Assembly (NCBI RefSeq): GCF_000721105.1
Contig: NZ_JOEV01000003.1
Span: forward strand, 62,001 to 126,000
Reading direction: 5' to 3'
DNA from: Streptomyces cellulosae
Lineage (GTDB): Bacteria > Actinomycetota > Actinomycetes > Streptomycetales > Streptomycetaceae
Length of the DNA: 64,000 bases
A model generated the notes under the pieces. That model saw only the letters and a program-made list of their open reading frames with translations, did not search any database and was not told the DNA's origin. Both the position numbers and the translations under genes were made by a program. Shown here in pieces: positions 44,022-53,007 of the stretch; the stretch's first letter is position 1, and every line of letters starts with the position of its first letter.

Positions 44022-44146
44022 AGCAGTGTCCGACCCGCCTGTCCTCATGGCTCCGGGCAGCATCAGGGCGCGGCCGAGCGACGTTGTGGCCGCTCGGCCG
44101 CGTGCTGAGGGGAAGACCGGGTCGGACGAGGCGCCTGGCCGGATGG

Positions 44147-45169
44147 TCAGACGAGGCGCTTGCGACCCCAGAGGATGACGAATGCCACGATGCCGGCGGT
44201 CAGGGCCAGCAGGATCGAGGCACCGAGCCACTGCATGCCGGACATCTGGGACATCGGGATGTAATCGACCGACCAGCCAACCACCTGCGCCTTCTCCAGG
44301 CAGGCGTTCATGGCCTTCTCCGTCGCCGCGTTGCAGCTGTCCCAGCCGATGGTGTCGCCCGAAGCCGTGAGGTAGGACTGGTCCACGAGGTTGGCGCTGT
44401 CGGGCAGGTTCGGATAGACGTTCTCCCCCTTGACACCGTTATGGGTGCTGACCGTGACGACGTCTCCGAGGGAAAGCCGGAAGTGCGACCAGACCAGCCG
44501 CAGGGCGACGGCGAAGCCCAGGGTGACGACCATGGACAGCAGGGTCCGGCGCAGCAGCATGCCGATCGCCACGCCGGCGACGACGGTGAGCAGGGTGAGT
44601 GCCACGGGCATGGGTCCGCTGCTGTCGAAGCCGGCATCGTCGTACCAACTCAGGGAGTACGACGACGGCCTGACCGGTGACCACCACCACGTGAACGCCG
44701 CGGAGACGGCCGTGGTGCACACCACGACCACGAGTGCGCTCAGACCGAGCTTGGTGGTGATCCAGCGAACCCGGCTGACGGACTGCGCGCTGACGAGCTT
44801 GGCGGTGCCGCTCTCCAGGTCGCCGGCGAGCAGGGGCGCACCGAGGAAGACACCGATCAGGACGGGCAGGAGCTGGAGCAGCTGAGCAGTCGAGTTGAGT
44901 GGCGCATGGTCGAACTTTTCCTCCCAGCCGTCCTTCAGGTGGGGATAGCCGTACCCGTCGAGGAAGGTCATCATCTGCTGGCGCTGGTAGACCATCAGCG
45001 CGACGGCGACGGCGGTGGCGGCCAGGAGGGTCCAGTAGGCGGCGCGGTGCTGACGCCAGACGAGCCAGGTCATGCCGCCGAGCCGGAGGCCGCGGCCACG
45101 GCCGGCTTCGGTGCGGGCGGAGTCGCTGGAGGTGCTGCCGGTACTGCCGGTGCTGGTCATCGTGCTCAT
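44147..45169 (-). CDS. ABC transporter permease of a GntR-linked exporter
   Basis: 340 residues. The N-terminus is a low-complexity Ser/Thr/Gly run (about 1-20), then membrane segments start at MTWLVWRQHRAAYWTLLAATAVAV. A ~70-residue extracellular loop after the first helix contains FLDGYGYPHLKDGW. Further helices and a second large loop (about 215-300) follow, with the C-terminal GRKRLV inside. It is coupled to the ATPase gene by an ATGA overlap. YtrA-type operons often respond to envelope stress or cell-wall antibiotics, so an efflux or membrane-remodelling role is plausible but unproven. Confidence 0.85.
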   Translation of the reverse strand: MSTMTSTGSTGSTSSDSARTEAGRGRGLRLGGMTWLVWRQHRAAYWTLLAATAVAVALMVYQRQQMMTFLDGYGYPHLKDGWEEKFDHAPLNSTAQLLQLLPVLIGVFLGAPLLAGDLESGTAKLVSAQSVSRVRWITTKLGLSALVVVVCTTAVSAAFTWWWSPVRPSSYSLSWYDDAGFDSSGPMPVALTLLTVVAGVAIGMLLRRTLLSMVVTLGFAVALRLVWSHFRLSLGDVVTVSTHNGVKGENVYPNLPDSANLVDQSYLTASGDTIGWDSCNAATEKAMNACLEKAQVVGWSVDYIPMSQMSGMQWLGASILLALTAGIVAFVILWGRKRLV

Positions 45170-46110
45170 GCCGCCACCGCCTGGGGGGCGACGTAGGAGC
45201 TGGGACCGATCAGCGGCGGGGCTTCGGGTGAGCGCAGGTAGGCGAGCAGGAGTTCCTCCAGGTTCGGGGTGCCCGCCTGCCAGGGGCCGGTGACCGGACC
45301 GTCGGGGCGAACCAGCGACGTGAACTGCCGTCCGCTGATGCGGGTTTCGACCACGGTGTGGTAGGCCAGCTCCGGGGGTGTCCGCCCGTCGGAGTGGGCC
45401 CCGGTCAGCAGGGTGTGGGCGGTGCGGAGTTCGTCGACCTCACCGGCCAGACGCAGCCCGCCGCCCGCGATGACCAGCAGGTAGTCGCAGGTGTTCTCCA
45501 GTTCGGTGAGCATGTGGCTGGACATCAGCACGGTGGTGCCGCGTTCAGCGGCCTCGGCCAGCAGGGTGCCCATCAACTCGTGGCGCACCAGCGGGTCGAG
45601 GTCCGACATCGGCTCGTCGAGGAGCAGCAGGTCGGGACGCTTGCCGAAGGCGACGGCGAAGGCCACCCGGGTGCGCTGGCCGCCGGAGAGCGTGCCGATC
45701 TTCGCGTCGAAGGGCACATTGCCCGCGCGGACGATGTTCTCGGCGGCCCGCTGGTCCCAGCCGGGGTTCAGCTCGCGGCCCATGCGCAGGGTCTCGGCGA
45801 CGGTGAAGCGCCGGAACAGGGGCTTCTCCTGGGCGAGGAACGCGGTACGCCGCGTGGCCTCCGCGGACTCCGGGGCCGCGCCGAACACGCGCAGGGTGCC
45901 GGTGGTCGGCTCCAGCAGGTTGGCGGCGATGGCCATCAGCGTGGTCTTGCCGGCCCCGTTCGGGCCCACCAGCCCGCAGATCCGCCCGGCGGGCAGCCGG
46001 AAGGAGCAGTCCTGCAGCGCCCAGCCCCGGCGGTACTTCCGGCCGACCCCTCGGGCCTCTATCGCGGACGCGTCCGCGGAGCCCCCGTGGCCCGTCTCGT
46101 AGCTCATCAT
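45166..46110 (-). CDS. ABC transporter ATP-binding protein
   Basis: 314 residues. Walker A is GPNGAGKTT, signature LSGGQRTRVAFA, Walker B LLLLDEPMSDLD and a switch His in MSSHML, all intact. The last ~80 residues form a C-terminal extension. Start ATG 46110 overlaps the GntR stop (ATGA). Middle gene of the regulator-ATPase-permease operon. Confidence 0.94.
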   Translation of the reverse strand: MMSYETGHGGSADASAIEARGVGRKYRRGWALQDCSFRLPAGRICGLVGPNGAGKTTLMAIAANLLEPTTGTLRVFGAAPESAEATRRTAFLAQEKPLFRRFTVAETLRMGRELNPGWDQRAAENIVRAGNVPFDAKIGTLSGGQRTRVAFAVAFGKRPDLLLLDEPMSDLDPLVRHELMGTLLAEAAERGTTVLMSSHMLTELENTCDYLLVIAGGGLRLAGEVDELRTAHTLLTGAHSDGRTPPELAYHTVVETRISGRQFTSLVRPDGPVTGPWQAGTPNLEELLLAYLRSPEAPPLIGPSSYVAPQAVAA

Positions 46111-46565
46111 GCGTGTCCCCTTGTTCCCATGGTTCCTGTTGTTGCTGCTGTTCCTGTGGTGCGCGTGTGGTCGGCGGCAGGCCCGGTCCCGGCGTACCGC
46201 TCCTCCATCACCGCCGCGACCAGGGCGGTCACGTCGTCCTGCTCGAGACCCGCCTCGCGGGCCCGGTCCATCCAGTCCTCCAGCTCACCGCGCAGCGGCG
46301 AATCGGCCCCCGCCTGCGGACGAGCCAGCGACTGGCGTACGAAGGTCCCCACTCCCGGCCGCGCTTCGACCAGGCCCTCGCGCTCCAGTTCGCGGTACGC
46401 CTTGAGCGTGGTGTTGGGGTTGACCGCGGAGGTCTGGGCAACCGCCTTGGCCGTGGGCAACTGATCCCCGGGCACGAGTACGCCGAGCCGCAGCGCCTGC
46501 TTGGTCTGCTGAACGATCTGCTGGTAGGCGGCGACCCCGCTCCGCCTGTCGATGCGGAACTCCAC
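46107..46565 (-). CDS. GntR-family regulator, YtrA subfamily
   Basis: 152 residues from ATG 46565. Winged HTH of GntR type (GVAAYQQIVQQTKQALRLG through AVNPNTTLKAYRELEREG and GVGTFV), then a short helical YtrA dimerisation tail (about 80-125), and a Thr/Gly-rich C-terminus. No ligand domain, as typical for YtrA. It lies first in the ABC operon and a perfect palindrome starts 12 bp upstream of its start codon, so autoregulation is expected. Confidence 0.93.
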   Translation of the reverse strand: MEFRIDRRSGVAAYQQIVQQTKQALRLGVLVPGDQLPTAKAVAQTSAVNPNTTLKAYRELEREGLVEARPGVGTFVRQSLARPQAGADSPLRGELEDWMDRAREAGLEQDDVTALVAAVMEERYAGTGPAADHTRTTGTAATTGTMGTRGHA

Positions 46566-46576
46566 CCCTTCACCAC

Positions 46577-46602
46577 CATTCCACTAGTCGACTAGTGGAA
46601 TG
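46577..46602. promoter_or_regulatory. 26-bp perfect palindrome, operator of the GntR operon
   Basis: Arm CATTCCACTAGTC is followed at once by its exact reverse complement, with centre TCGA (46588-46591). It is located 12-37 bp before the gntR start codon, overlapping the expected promoter or transcript start. Perfect symmetry of this length is rare by chance. Confidence 0.85.
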
Positions 46603-46836
46603 ATGATGGAGTGTGGATCACGGATCTGTCAAAGCCCACAGCTCGGAGCGCTGGTGAGGTGGCGGAAATGATCGAGAACTCGCGCAGGGCCGCAAGACGA
46701 GTTCGGCCTTCGTCCGGGCCCGTGGGACCAGACAAAGGCCGATACCGACCAGGCCGTGTTCCAGCAGGCCCAGCACCGTGAACGGACTTTTGTGGCGAGT
46801 TGCCCCGCCAGTGGTGGACGGCGTACGACGGGGCAG

Positions 46837-48360
46837 CTACCCCGCGCCGCCGTTCGGCCGCTTCGCCGCCTCGCCGGCCGCGGCGGCCTCGCGTCGGCCG
46901 AGCAGGCTGTGGCCGCGGCCGTAGAGGAAGTAGACGGCGAACCCGATCACCATCCAGATGCCGAAGCGCAGCCAGGTCTCGGCGGGCAGGTTCAGCATCA
47001 GCCAGAGGGAGGCGCACACCGACAGGACGGGCAGGAACGGCATCCACGGTGTGCGGAAGGAGCGGGGCAGGTCGGGGCGGGTCCGGCGCAGGATGATCAC
47101 GCCGATCGCGACGACCACGAAGGCGAACAGCGTGCCGATGTTCACCAGTTCCGCCAGTTCACTGAGGCTGGTGAAGCCGGCCAGGATCGCGATGATGACG
47201 CCGAGCAGGATGGTCGGCCGGTGCGGGGTCCTGAACCGCGGGTGGACGTGCGAGAAGAAGGTGGGCAGGAGTCCGTCCCGGCTCATCGCGAAGAACACCC
47301 GGGTCTGGCCGAGGAGAAGGATCATGCAGACCGTCGTCAGGCCGACGGCGGCGCCGAAGCTGATGAACCCCGCGAACCAGGGATGCCCGGTGGCCTTGAA
47401 CGCGTCGGCGAGCGGGGCGTCCACGGACAGCTTGGTGTAGTGCTCCATGCCGGTCACGACGATCGACACCGCGACGTACAGGACGGTGCAGATGAACAGC
47501 GAACCGAGGATGCCGCGCGGCATGTCCCGCTGCGGGTTCCTGGTCTCCTCGGCCGCCGTCGCCACCACGTCGAAGCCGATGAAGGCGAAGAACACGACGG
47601 AGGCCGCGGTGAAGATGCCCATCACACCGAAGTTGGCGGGCGCCCAGCCGAACATCAGCTGGATCAGCGGGGACTTGAGACCATCGCCGGCCGGGACCTC
47701 CTGCGCCTTCGGGATGAACGGGTGGTAGTTGTCGCCGGTGACGAAGAAGGCGCCCGCGACGATCACGGTCAGGACGACGGTCACCTTGACGGCGACCACC
47801 ACGGCCGTGACCCGCGCGGAGAGCTTCGTGCCGACCACGAGGATGGCGGTGAGCAGCAGGACGAGGGCGGCGGCGAGGATGTCGAAGCCGAAGCCGTCCG
47901 CCCCTTCTCTTCCGCTGAGCGAGGCCGGCAGGTGCCAGCCCACGTTGTCCAGGAGGGAGGCGATGTAGCCGGACCAGCCCACGGCGACCACCGCGGTGCC
48001 GAGCGCGAACTCCAGGACCAGGTCCCAGCCGATGATCCAGGCGGGCAGTTCACCGAGGGAGGCGTACGAGAAGGTGTACGCGGAGCCGGCCACCGGGACG
48101 GTGGAGGCGAACTCGGCGTAGCAGAGCGCGGCGAGCGCGCAGACGACGCCGGCCACGACGAAGGCCAGGGCGACGGCGGGGCCGGCGTTGTTCTTGGCCA
48201 CCGTGCCGGTCAGGACGAAGATGCCGGTGCCGATGATGACGCCGACGCCGAAGACGGTCAGATCCAGCGCGGACAGGGATTTCTTGAGGGCGTGCTCGGA
48301 CTCCTCGGTATCGAGGATGGACTGCTCTACGTTCTTCGTCCGGAAGAGGGTGCTGCTCAT
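46837..48360 (-). CDS. amino acid permease, APC superfamily (cationic amino acid type)
   Basis: 507 residues from ATG 48360 with GGGAGG upstream. Twelve hydrophobic segments. The opening IIGTGIFVLTGTVA is the unwound helix-1 substrate motif and CYAEFASTVPVAGSAYTF is the helix-3 motif typical of the CAT/YfnA group. The last residues form a short cytoplasmic tail. The substrate is inferred as an amino acid; class not determinable. The 5' untranslated region contains the interspersed repeat at 48410-48450. Confidence 0.92.
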   Translation of the reverse strand: MSSTLFRTKNVEQSILDTEESEHALKKSLSALDLTVFGVGVIIGTGIFVLTGTVAKNNAGPAVALAFVVAGVVCALAALCYAEFASTVPVAGSAYTFSYASLGELPAWIIGWDLVLEFALGTAVVAVGWSGYIASLLDNVGWHLPASLSGREGADGFGFDILAAALVLLLTAILVVGTKLSARVTAVVVAVKVTVVLTVIVAGAFFVTGDNYHPFIPKAQEVPAGDGLKSPLIQLMFGWAPANFGVMGIFTAASVVFFAFIGFDVVATAAEETRNPQRDMPRGILGSLFICTVLYVAVSIVVTGMEHYTKLSVDAPLADAFKATGHPWFAGFISFGAAVGLTTVCMILLLGQTRVFFAMSRDGLLPTFFSHVHPRFRTPHRPTILLGVIIAILAGFTSLSELAELVNIGTLFAFVVVAIGVIILRRTRPDLPRSFRTPWMPFLPVLSVCASLWLMLNLPAETWLRFGIWMVIGFAVYFLYGRGHSLLGRREAAAAGEAAKRPNGGAG

Positions 48361-48409
48361 GGATACCTCCCACGCTGTGTCGTCCTCGACATGATCGAGA
48401 GGGGGCGAT

Positions 48410-48450
48410 GGGGGTCCCCCCGGTCGAGCGAAGCCGAGATTGGGGGAGCG
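48410..48450. repeat. interspersed palindromic repeat upstream of the amino acid permease
   Basis: GGGGGTCCCCC (48410-48420) is followed by CGAGCGAAGCCGAG and TGGGGGAG. It belongs to the short C-rich elements scattered in Streptomyces genomes and resembles the copy at 48618-48646. It lies 50 bp before the permease start. Confidence 0.6.
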
Positions 48451-48562
48451 TATGCCCCGGCGTGGGCGGATTCACGCGAACGGGCCGGTAAGACCACTGT
48501 GAGGAGCGGTCCCACCGGCCCGTTCGGACGGGTCGGTCGCGGGCCTGTCGGTCCCGGGTGGG

Positions 48563-50527
48563 TCAGTCGCGGGCCGACTCCACCGAGTCGACCCCGGCCG
48601 ACGGGCTGCCGATGGAGGTCCCCCCGCCCGAGCGGAGCCGGGCGGGCGGAAGGCCGTCCAGTTTGGAGACCAGGCCGGTGACCTGCCGGGCGATGTCCGG
48701 CGCGGTCAGCCCGATCTCGGCCATCACCTCGGCACGGGAGGCGTGGTCGAGGAAGCGCGGCGGGATACCGAAGTCGCGCAGCGGTACGTCGACGCCCGCG
48801 TCCCGCAGGGCCTGCGCGATCGCCGAGCCGACGCCGCCGACCCGGGAGTTGTCCTCCACGGTGACGACCACGCGGTGCCGCTCCGCGAGGGGGGCCATGG
48901 CCTCGTCGACGGGCTTGACCCAGCGCGGGTCGACGACGGTGGTGGAGATGCCCTGCTTGTCGAGCAGGCCGGCGATCTCCAGGCACATCGGGGCGAGGGC
49001 ACCCACGGAGACGAGGAGCACGTCGGGGGTGACGGTGCCCGGCTCACGCAGGACGTCCATGCCGCCGACACGTCCCACGGCGGCGACGGCGGGGCCGACG
49101 GCGCCCTTCGAGAAGCGGACCACGGTCGGCGCGTCCTCGACGGCGACGGCCTCCCGCAGCTGCGCACGGACCTGGTCGGCGTCGCGCGGGGCGGCCAGCC
49201 TCAGGCCCGGCACGACCTGGAGGATCGACATGTCCCACATGCCGTTGTGGGAAGCGCCGTCGGTGCCGGTGATGCCGGCCCGGTCCAGTACGAACGTCAC
49301 ACCGCACTTGTGCAGGGCGACATCCATGAGGACCTGGTCGAAGGCACGATTGAGGAAGGTGGCGTACACCGCGAACACCGGATGCAGACCGCCCGTGGCC
49401 AGGCCCGCCGCGGAGACGGCGCCGTGCTGCTCGGCGATGCCGACGTCGTAGATGCGGTCCGGGAAGGCGTCCGCGAACTTCTTCAGGCCGACGGGCTGCA
49501 GCATCGCCGCGGTGATGGCGACGATGTCCTCACGCTCCTTGCCGAGCTCGACCATCTCGTCGCCGAAGACGGAGGTCCAGTCGGCGCCCGAGGCCTTGAT
49601 CGGCAGGCCGGTGTCCGGGTGGATGGGGCCGATGCCGTGGAAGCGGTCGGCCTCGTCCTGGAGGGCGGGCTGGTAGCCGCGGCCCTTCTCGGTGAGGCAG
49701 TGCACGATGACCGGGCCGCCGAAGCGCTTCGCGCGGGCCAGCGCGGACTCCAGGGCCTCGATGTCGTGGCCGTCGATCGGACCGACGTACTTCAGTCCCA
49801 GGTCCTCGAACATGCCCTGGGGCGCGATGAAGTCCTTGAAGCCCTTCTTGGCGCCGTGCAGGGTCTCGTACAGCGGCCTGCCGACGACGGGGGTCCGCTC
49901 CAGTACTTCCTTCGTGCGGGCGAGGAAGCGCTCGTAGCCGTCGGTGGTCCGCAGCGTCGCGAGGTGGTTGGCGAGGCCGCCGATGGTCGGCGCGTACGAG
50001 CGCTCGTTGTCGTTGACGACGATGACCAGCGGGCGGTCCTTGGCGTCGGCGATGTTGTTGAGGGCCTCCCAGGCCATGCCGCCGGTGAGGGCGCCGTCAC
50101 CGATCACGGCGACCACGTGGTCGTCGCGGTCGAGGACCTGGTTGGCCTTGGCGATGCCGTCGGCCCAGCCGAGGACCGTGGAGGCGTGGCTGTTCTCGAT
50201 GACGTCGTGCTCGGACTCGGCCTGCGCGGGATAGCCGGACAGTCCGCCCTTCATCTTCAGCCGGGAGAAGTCCTGACGCCCGGTGAGGAGCTTGTGGACG
50301 TAGGACTGGTGTCCGGTGTCCCAGAGCACCTTGTCCTTGGGTGAGTGGAACACCCGGTGCAGGGCGATGGTGAGCTCGACCACGCCCAGGTTGGGGCCGA
50401 GGTGGCCGCCGGTCTTGGAGACGGCTGCGACGAGGAAGCTGCGGATCTCCTCGGCCAGCTGGTCCAGCTCCTCCAGGCTGAGCCGGTCCAGATCGCGCGG
50501 TCCCCTGATGCGGGTCAGCAGCGGCAC
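48563..50527 (-). CDS. dxs: 1-deoxy-D-xylulose-5-phosphate synthase
   Basis: 654 residues from GTG 50527 with AAGGAGG upstream. It condenses pyruvate with glyceraldehyde-3-phosphate as the first step of the MEP isoprenoid pathway. Thiamine-diphosphate motif [16 protein letters not shown], the N-terminal [18 protein letters not shown] and the domain-2 [12 protein letters not shown] with catalytic Glu are intact. The last residues (after LVSKLDG) are encoded by DNA containing the interspersed repeat, adding a non-conserved tail [25 protein letters not shown] extension of about 25 residues. Enzyme identity is certain. Confidence 0.97.
   Translation of the reverse strand: MPLLTRIRGPRDLDRLSLEELDQLAEEIRSFLVAAVSKTGGHLGPNLGVVELTIALHRVFHSPKDKVLWDTGHQSYVHKLLTGRQDFSRLKMKGGLSGYPAQAESEHDVIENSHASTVLGWADGIAKANQVLDRDDHVVAVIGDGALTGGMAWEALNNIADAKDRPLVIVVNDNERSYAPTIGGLANHLATLRTTDGYERFLARTKEVLERTPVVGRPLYETLHGAKKGFKDFIAPQGMFEDLGLKYVGPIDGHDIEALESALARAKRFGGPVIVHCLTEKGRGYQPALQDEADRFHGIGPIHPDTGLPIKASGADWTSVFGDEMVELGKEREDIVAITAAMLQPVGLKKFADAFPDRIYDVGIAEQHGAVSAAGLATGGLHPVFAVYATFLNRAFDQVLMDVALHKCGVTFVLDRAGITGTDGASHNGMWDMSILQVVPGLRLAAPRDADQVRAQLREAVAVEDAPTVVRFSKGAVGPAVAAVGRVGGMDVLREPGTVTPDVLLVSVGALAPMCLEIAGLLDKQGISTTVVDPRWVKPVDEAMAPLAERHRVVVTVEDNSRVGGVGSAIAQALRDAGVDVPLRDFGIPPRFLDHASRAEVMAEIGLTAPDIARQVTGLVSKLDGLPPARLRSGGGTSIGSPSAGVDSVESARD
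48618..48646 (-). repeat. interspersed palindromic repeat read as the C-terminus of dxs
   Basis: CCCGCCCG (48623-48630), loop AGCGGAGC, CGGGCGGG (48639-48646), preceded by GGTCCCCC. It encodes part of the dxs tail and is a sister of the 48410 element. Confidence 0.6.
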
Positions 50528-50671
50528 CCGTGCCTCCTTGCAGTAGAGCTGATCGAGCTGTTGCCGGGCGTGTCGAGTCTAATGTTCCGGCTTTGTGCCC
50601 GAAGCCCGGGCACTGCGTCATTGGTCACGCGATCGGCTGTACCCAGGATGTGCCGTCCCTACGACACGACT

Positions 50672-50700
50672 GTGCCCGGCACCTGAAAGGCGCCGGGCAC
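50672..50700 (-). terminator. xyl operon terminator hairpin
   Basis: GTGCCCGGC (50672-50680) pairs perfectly with GCCGGGCAC (50692-50700) over an 11-base loop. It lies 16 bp beyond the xylH stop, in the spacer before dxs. Confidence 0.7.
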
Positions 50701-50715
50701 GGTGACGGGAGACAA

Positions 50716-52008
50716 CTACGCGCGACCCGCGGTCTTCTGGGTCTTGCGCGTGATCGAGTCGATGACCACCGTCGTCAGCAGAACCGCCGCCGTGATCATG
50801 TACTTCACCGGCTCGGCGATGGACTCCAGCTGCAGCCCGTACTGGATCGACACGATCACCAGCACACCGAGCAGCGCGTTCCACGTCCGGCCGCGTCCGC
50901 CGAACAGCGACGTACCACCGATCACAGCCGCCGCGATGGCGTTCATCAGCAGGTCACCCGCGCCGGCGCTCTGGTTGGCCGACGCGATCTTCGAGGCCAG
51001 GAACAGACCACCGATGGCGGCGAAACCACCCGAGATCGCGAACACCGAGACCCGGACCGCCGTGACGTTGATGCCCGCACGCCGGGACGCCTCGACACTG
51101 CCGCCGAGCGCGAAGATCTTGCGACCGTACGCGGTGCGCCGCAGCAGGAAGTCGGTCCCGATCAGGAACACCAGGAAGATCACCGTGGCCAGCGGCAGAC
51201 CCTTGTACTGGTTGTACATGTAGGCCGCGGCGAAGGCGACGACGGCCAGCAGCACCGTCCGCAGGACCGTGTCGCTGAGCGGCCGGGACGGGACACCCGC
51301 GGCCTCCCGGCGCCGGTTGCCCAGGAACGAGGTGAGGAAGAACACCGCCACCACGATCGCGGCCAGCCCGTACGCGGCGGCCACGTCCGCGAAGAAGTAC
51401 GTCGTCAGCTTGCCGATCAGCCCGTCGCTGTCGAGGTTGATCGTGCCGTTCTCGCCCAGGATCTTGAGCATGAAGCCCAGCCAGAACAGCAGACCGGCCA
51501 GGGTCACGGCGAAGGCGGGAGCGCCGAGCACCGCGAAGAAGAAGCCGTGCGCCGCGCCGATGGCCGCGCCCGCGGCGACGGCGGCGAGCACCGCGGTCCA
51601 CTCGGACCAGCCCTGGTTGACCGCGAGGACGGCCGCGATGGCGCTGGCCGCGCCACTGACCGAACCGACGGACAGGTCGATCTCGCCGAGCAGCAGCACG
51701 AAGACGATGCCGACGGAGATCATGCCCGTGCCGACCATCGTGACGGTGATGTCGCTGAGGTTCTGCGCGGACAGGAAGTTGGAGTTCAGGCTCTGGAAGA
51801 CGACGCAGATGACGATCAGGCCGATGACGACCGGGATCGAGCCGAGCTCGCCGGTCTTCATCTTGCGCTTGAACTCACCCAGGTAGCCCGTCAGGCCCTG
51901 CTCGCGGACGAGCAGTCGGGGGTCGACCGCGGTCACCGCGGCGGCGGCGGCCTCGGTGTTCTCGACGCCGGTGCCGTCCTTGGTCGCGGAGGTCTTGTCG
52001 ATGCTCAC
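50716..52008 (-). CDS. xylH: sugar ABC transporter permease (XylH-like, CUT2)
   Basis: 430 residues from GTG 52008, overlapping the ATPase stop (GTGA). About ten membrane segments of the BPD_transp_2 type: GEIDLSVGSVSGAASAIAAV is the diagnostic CUT2 sequence, followed later by GRKIFALGGSVEASRRAGINV and GGTSLFGGRGR. The N-terminal ~45 residues are cytoplasmic. The operon order matches S. coelicolor xylFGH, which takes up xylose. Confidence 0.93.
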   Translation of the reverse strand: MSIDKTSATKDGTGVENTEAAAAAVTAVDPRLLVREQGLTGYLGEFKRKMKTGELGSIPVVIGLIVICVVFQSLNSNFLSAQNLSDITVTMVGTGMISVGIVFVLLLGEIDLSVGSVSGAASAIAAVLAVNQGWSEWTAVLAAVAAGAAIGAAHGFFFAVLGAPAFAVTLAGLLFWLGFMLKILGENGTINLDSDGLIGKLTTYFFADVAAAYGLAAIVVAVFFLTSFLGNRRREAAGVPSRPLSDTVLRTVLLAVVAFAAAYMYNQYKGLPLATVIFLVFLIGTDFLLRRTAYGRKIFALGGSVEASRRAGINVTAVRVSVFAISGGFAAIGGLFLASKIASANQSAGAGDLLMNAIAAAVIGGTSLFGGRGRTWNALLGVLVIVSIQYGLQLESIAEPVKYMITAAVLLTTVVIDSITRKTQKTAGRA

Positions 52009-52796
52009 TTGGAAACCTCCCCGTTCGTGCTGGTCGTGCGGGCCGCACGACGGGTCACGGCGTTCTCGGTGGCGCCGGTGATGGCGGAGATGATCTCCTC
52101 CTGCGAGGTCGTCTTGACCTCGAAGACGCCGTTGTTGCGGCCCAGGCGCAGGACGGCGACCTTGTCGGCCACGGCCTTGACGTCGGCCATGTTGTGACTG
52201 ATGAGGATCACCGCGTGGCCGCGCTCGCGCAGCCGCTCGACGAGGTCGAGGACCTGCGCGGTCTGCTCGACACCGAGGGCGGCGGTGGGCTCGTCCAGGA
52301 TGACCAGCTTGGGCTCGCCGAGCATGGAGCGGGCGATGGCCACGGTCTGGCGCTGGCCGCCGGAGAGCGAGGCGATCGGGATCCGGACGCTGGGGATGCG
52401 GATGGAGAGCGTGCGCAGCAGTTCCTGCGAGCGCCGTTCCATCTCGACCTCGTCGAGCACGCCCCACTTCCTCAGCTCACGGCCGAGGAAGAGGTTGCCG
52501 ACGACGTCGATGTTGTCGCACAGCGCGAGGTCCTGGTAGACGGTCGCGATGCCCAGGGCCTGGGCGTCGTGCGGCCGGTTGATCTGGACGGACCTGCCGT
52601 CCCATTCGATGACACCCTCATCGATGGGGTGCACGCCGGCGATCGTCTTCACCAGCGTGGACTTTCCGGCGCCGTTGTCGCCCACCAGGGCGACCACTTC
52701 ACCGGCGTGGACCTCAAGCTCTACGTCGGTGAGCGCCTGAACGGCACCGAACCGCTTGGAGACCCCGCGCAACGCCAGCACGGGCGTAGCGGACAC
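52005..52796 (-). CDS. xylG: sugar ABC transporter ATP-binding protein (XylG-like)
   Basis: 263 residues with the GTG at 52796, chosen because GAAGGAG lies nine bases upstream; the longer frames would add Ala/Pro-rich residues. Single nucleotide-binding domain: Walker A GDNGAGKST, signature LSGGQRQTVAIA, Walker B LVILDEPTAAL. Most XylG/RbsA proteins carry two ATPase domains; this one is half-length, as in some actinobacterial CUT2 systems. Couples to XylH. Confidence 0.92.
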   Translation of the reverse strand: MSATPVLALRGVSKRFGAVQALTDVELEVHAGEVVALVGDNGAGKSTLVKTIAGVHPIDEGVIEWDGRSVQINRPHDAQALGIATVYQDLALCDNIDVVGNLFLGRELRKWGVLDEVEMERRSQELLRTLSIRIPSVRIPIASLSGGQRQTVAIARSMLGEPKLVILDEPTAALGVEQTAQVLDLVERLRERGHAVILISHNMADVKAVADKVAVLRLGRNNGVFEVKTTSQEEIISAITGATENAVTRRAARTTSTNGEVSK

Positions 52797-52862
52797 GTGA
52801 ACCATCTCCTTCGCCGCCTGACCCGGCGGGAGGTTGTGCAGAAAGAAGTCTGGGATGTTCCG

Positions 52863-52914
52863 TCCGGCGCCCCGCGCCGAGCTTGCGGGGCTGTGTGATG
52901 CGCGGGGCGCCGGA
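52863..52914 (-). promoter_or_regulatory. 14-bp perfect inverted repeat between xylF and xylG (attenuator or stability hairpin)
   Basis: TCCGGCGCCCCGCG (52863-52876) and CGCGGGGCGCCGGA (52901-52914) pair perfectly around 24 bases. It sits 67 bp upstream of the xylG start within the operon, where a partial terminator would raise binding-protein levels over the membrane components. Confidence 0.6.
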
Positions 52915-52953
52915 GGAGCGTGGGAAGCAGTCATGTCCCGTACGGGAGAGTCC

Positions 52954-52991
52954 CGGTGCGGGAATCCACGGTCGGATTCCCTTACGCACCG
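52954..52991 (-). promoter_or_regulatory. two-part hairpin just after xylF
   Basis: CGGTGCG (52954-52960) pairs with CGCACCG (52985-52991), enclosing GGAATCC (52961-52967) and GGATTCC (52974-52980). It begins 17 bp after the xylF stop and could protect the upstream transcript from 3' decay. Confidence 0.55.
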
Positions 52992-53007
52992 CGGGACGTG
53001 GGGCTGC

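Noticed and set aside
46592..47047. 151-codon minus-strand frame between the GntR gene and the permease
   Set aside because: It overlaps the permease 3' end in another frame and reads as a low-complexity shadow.
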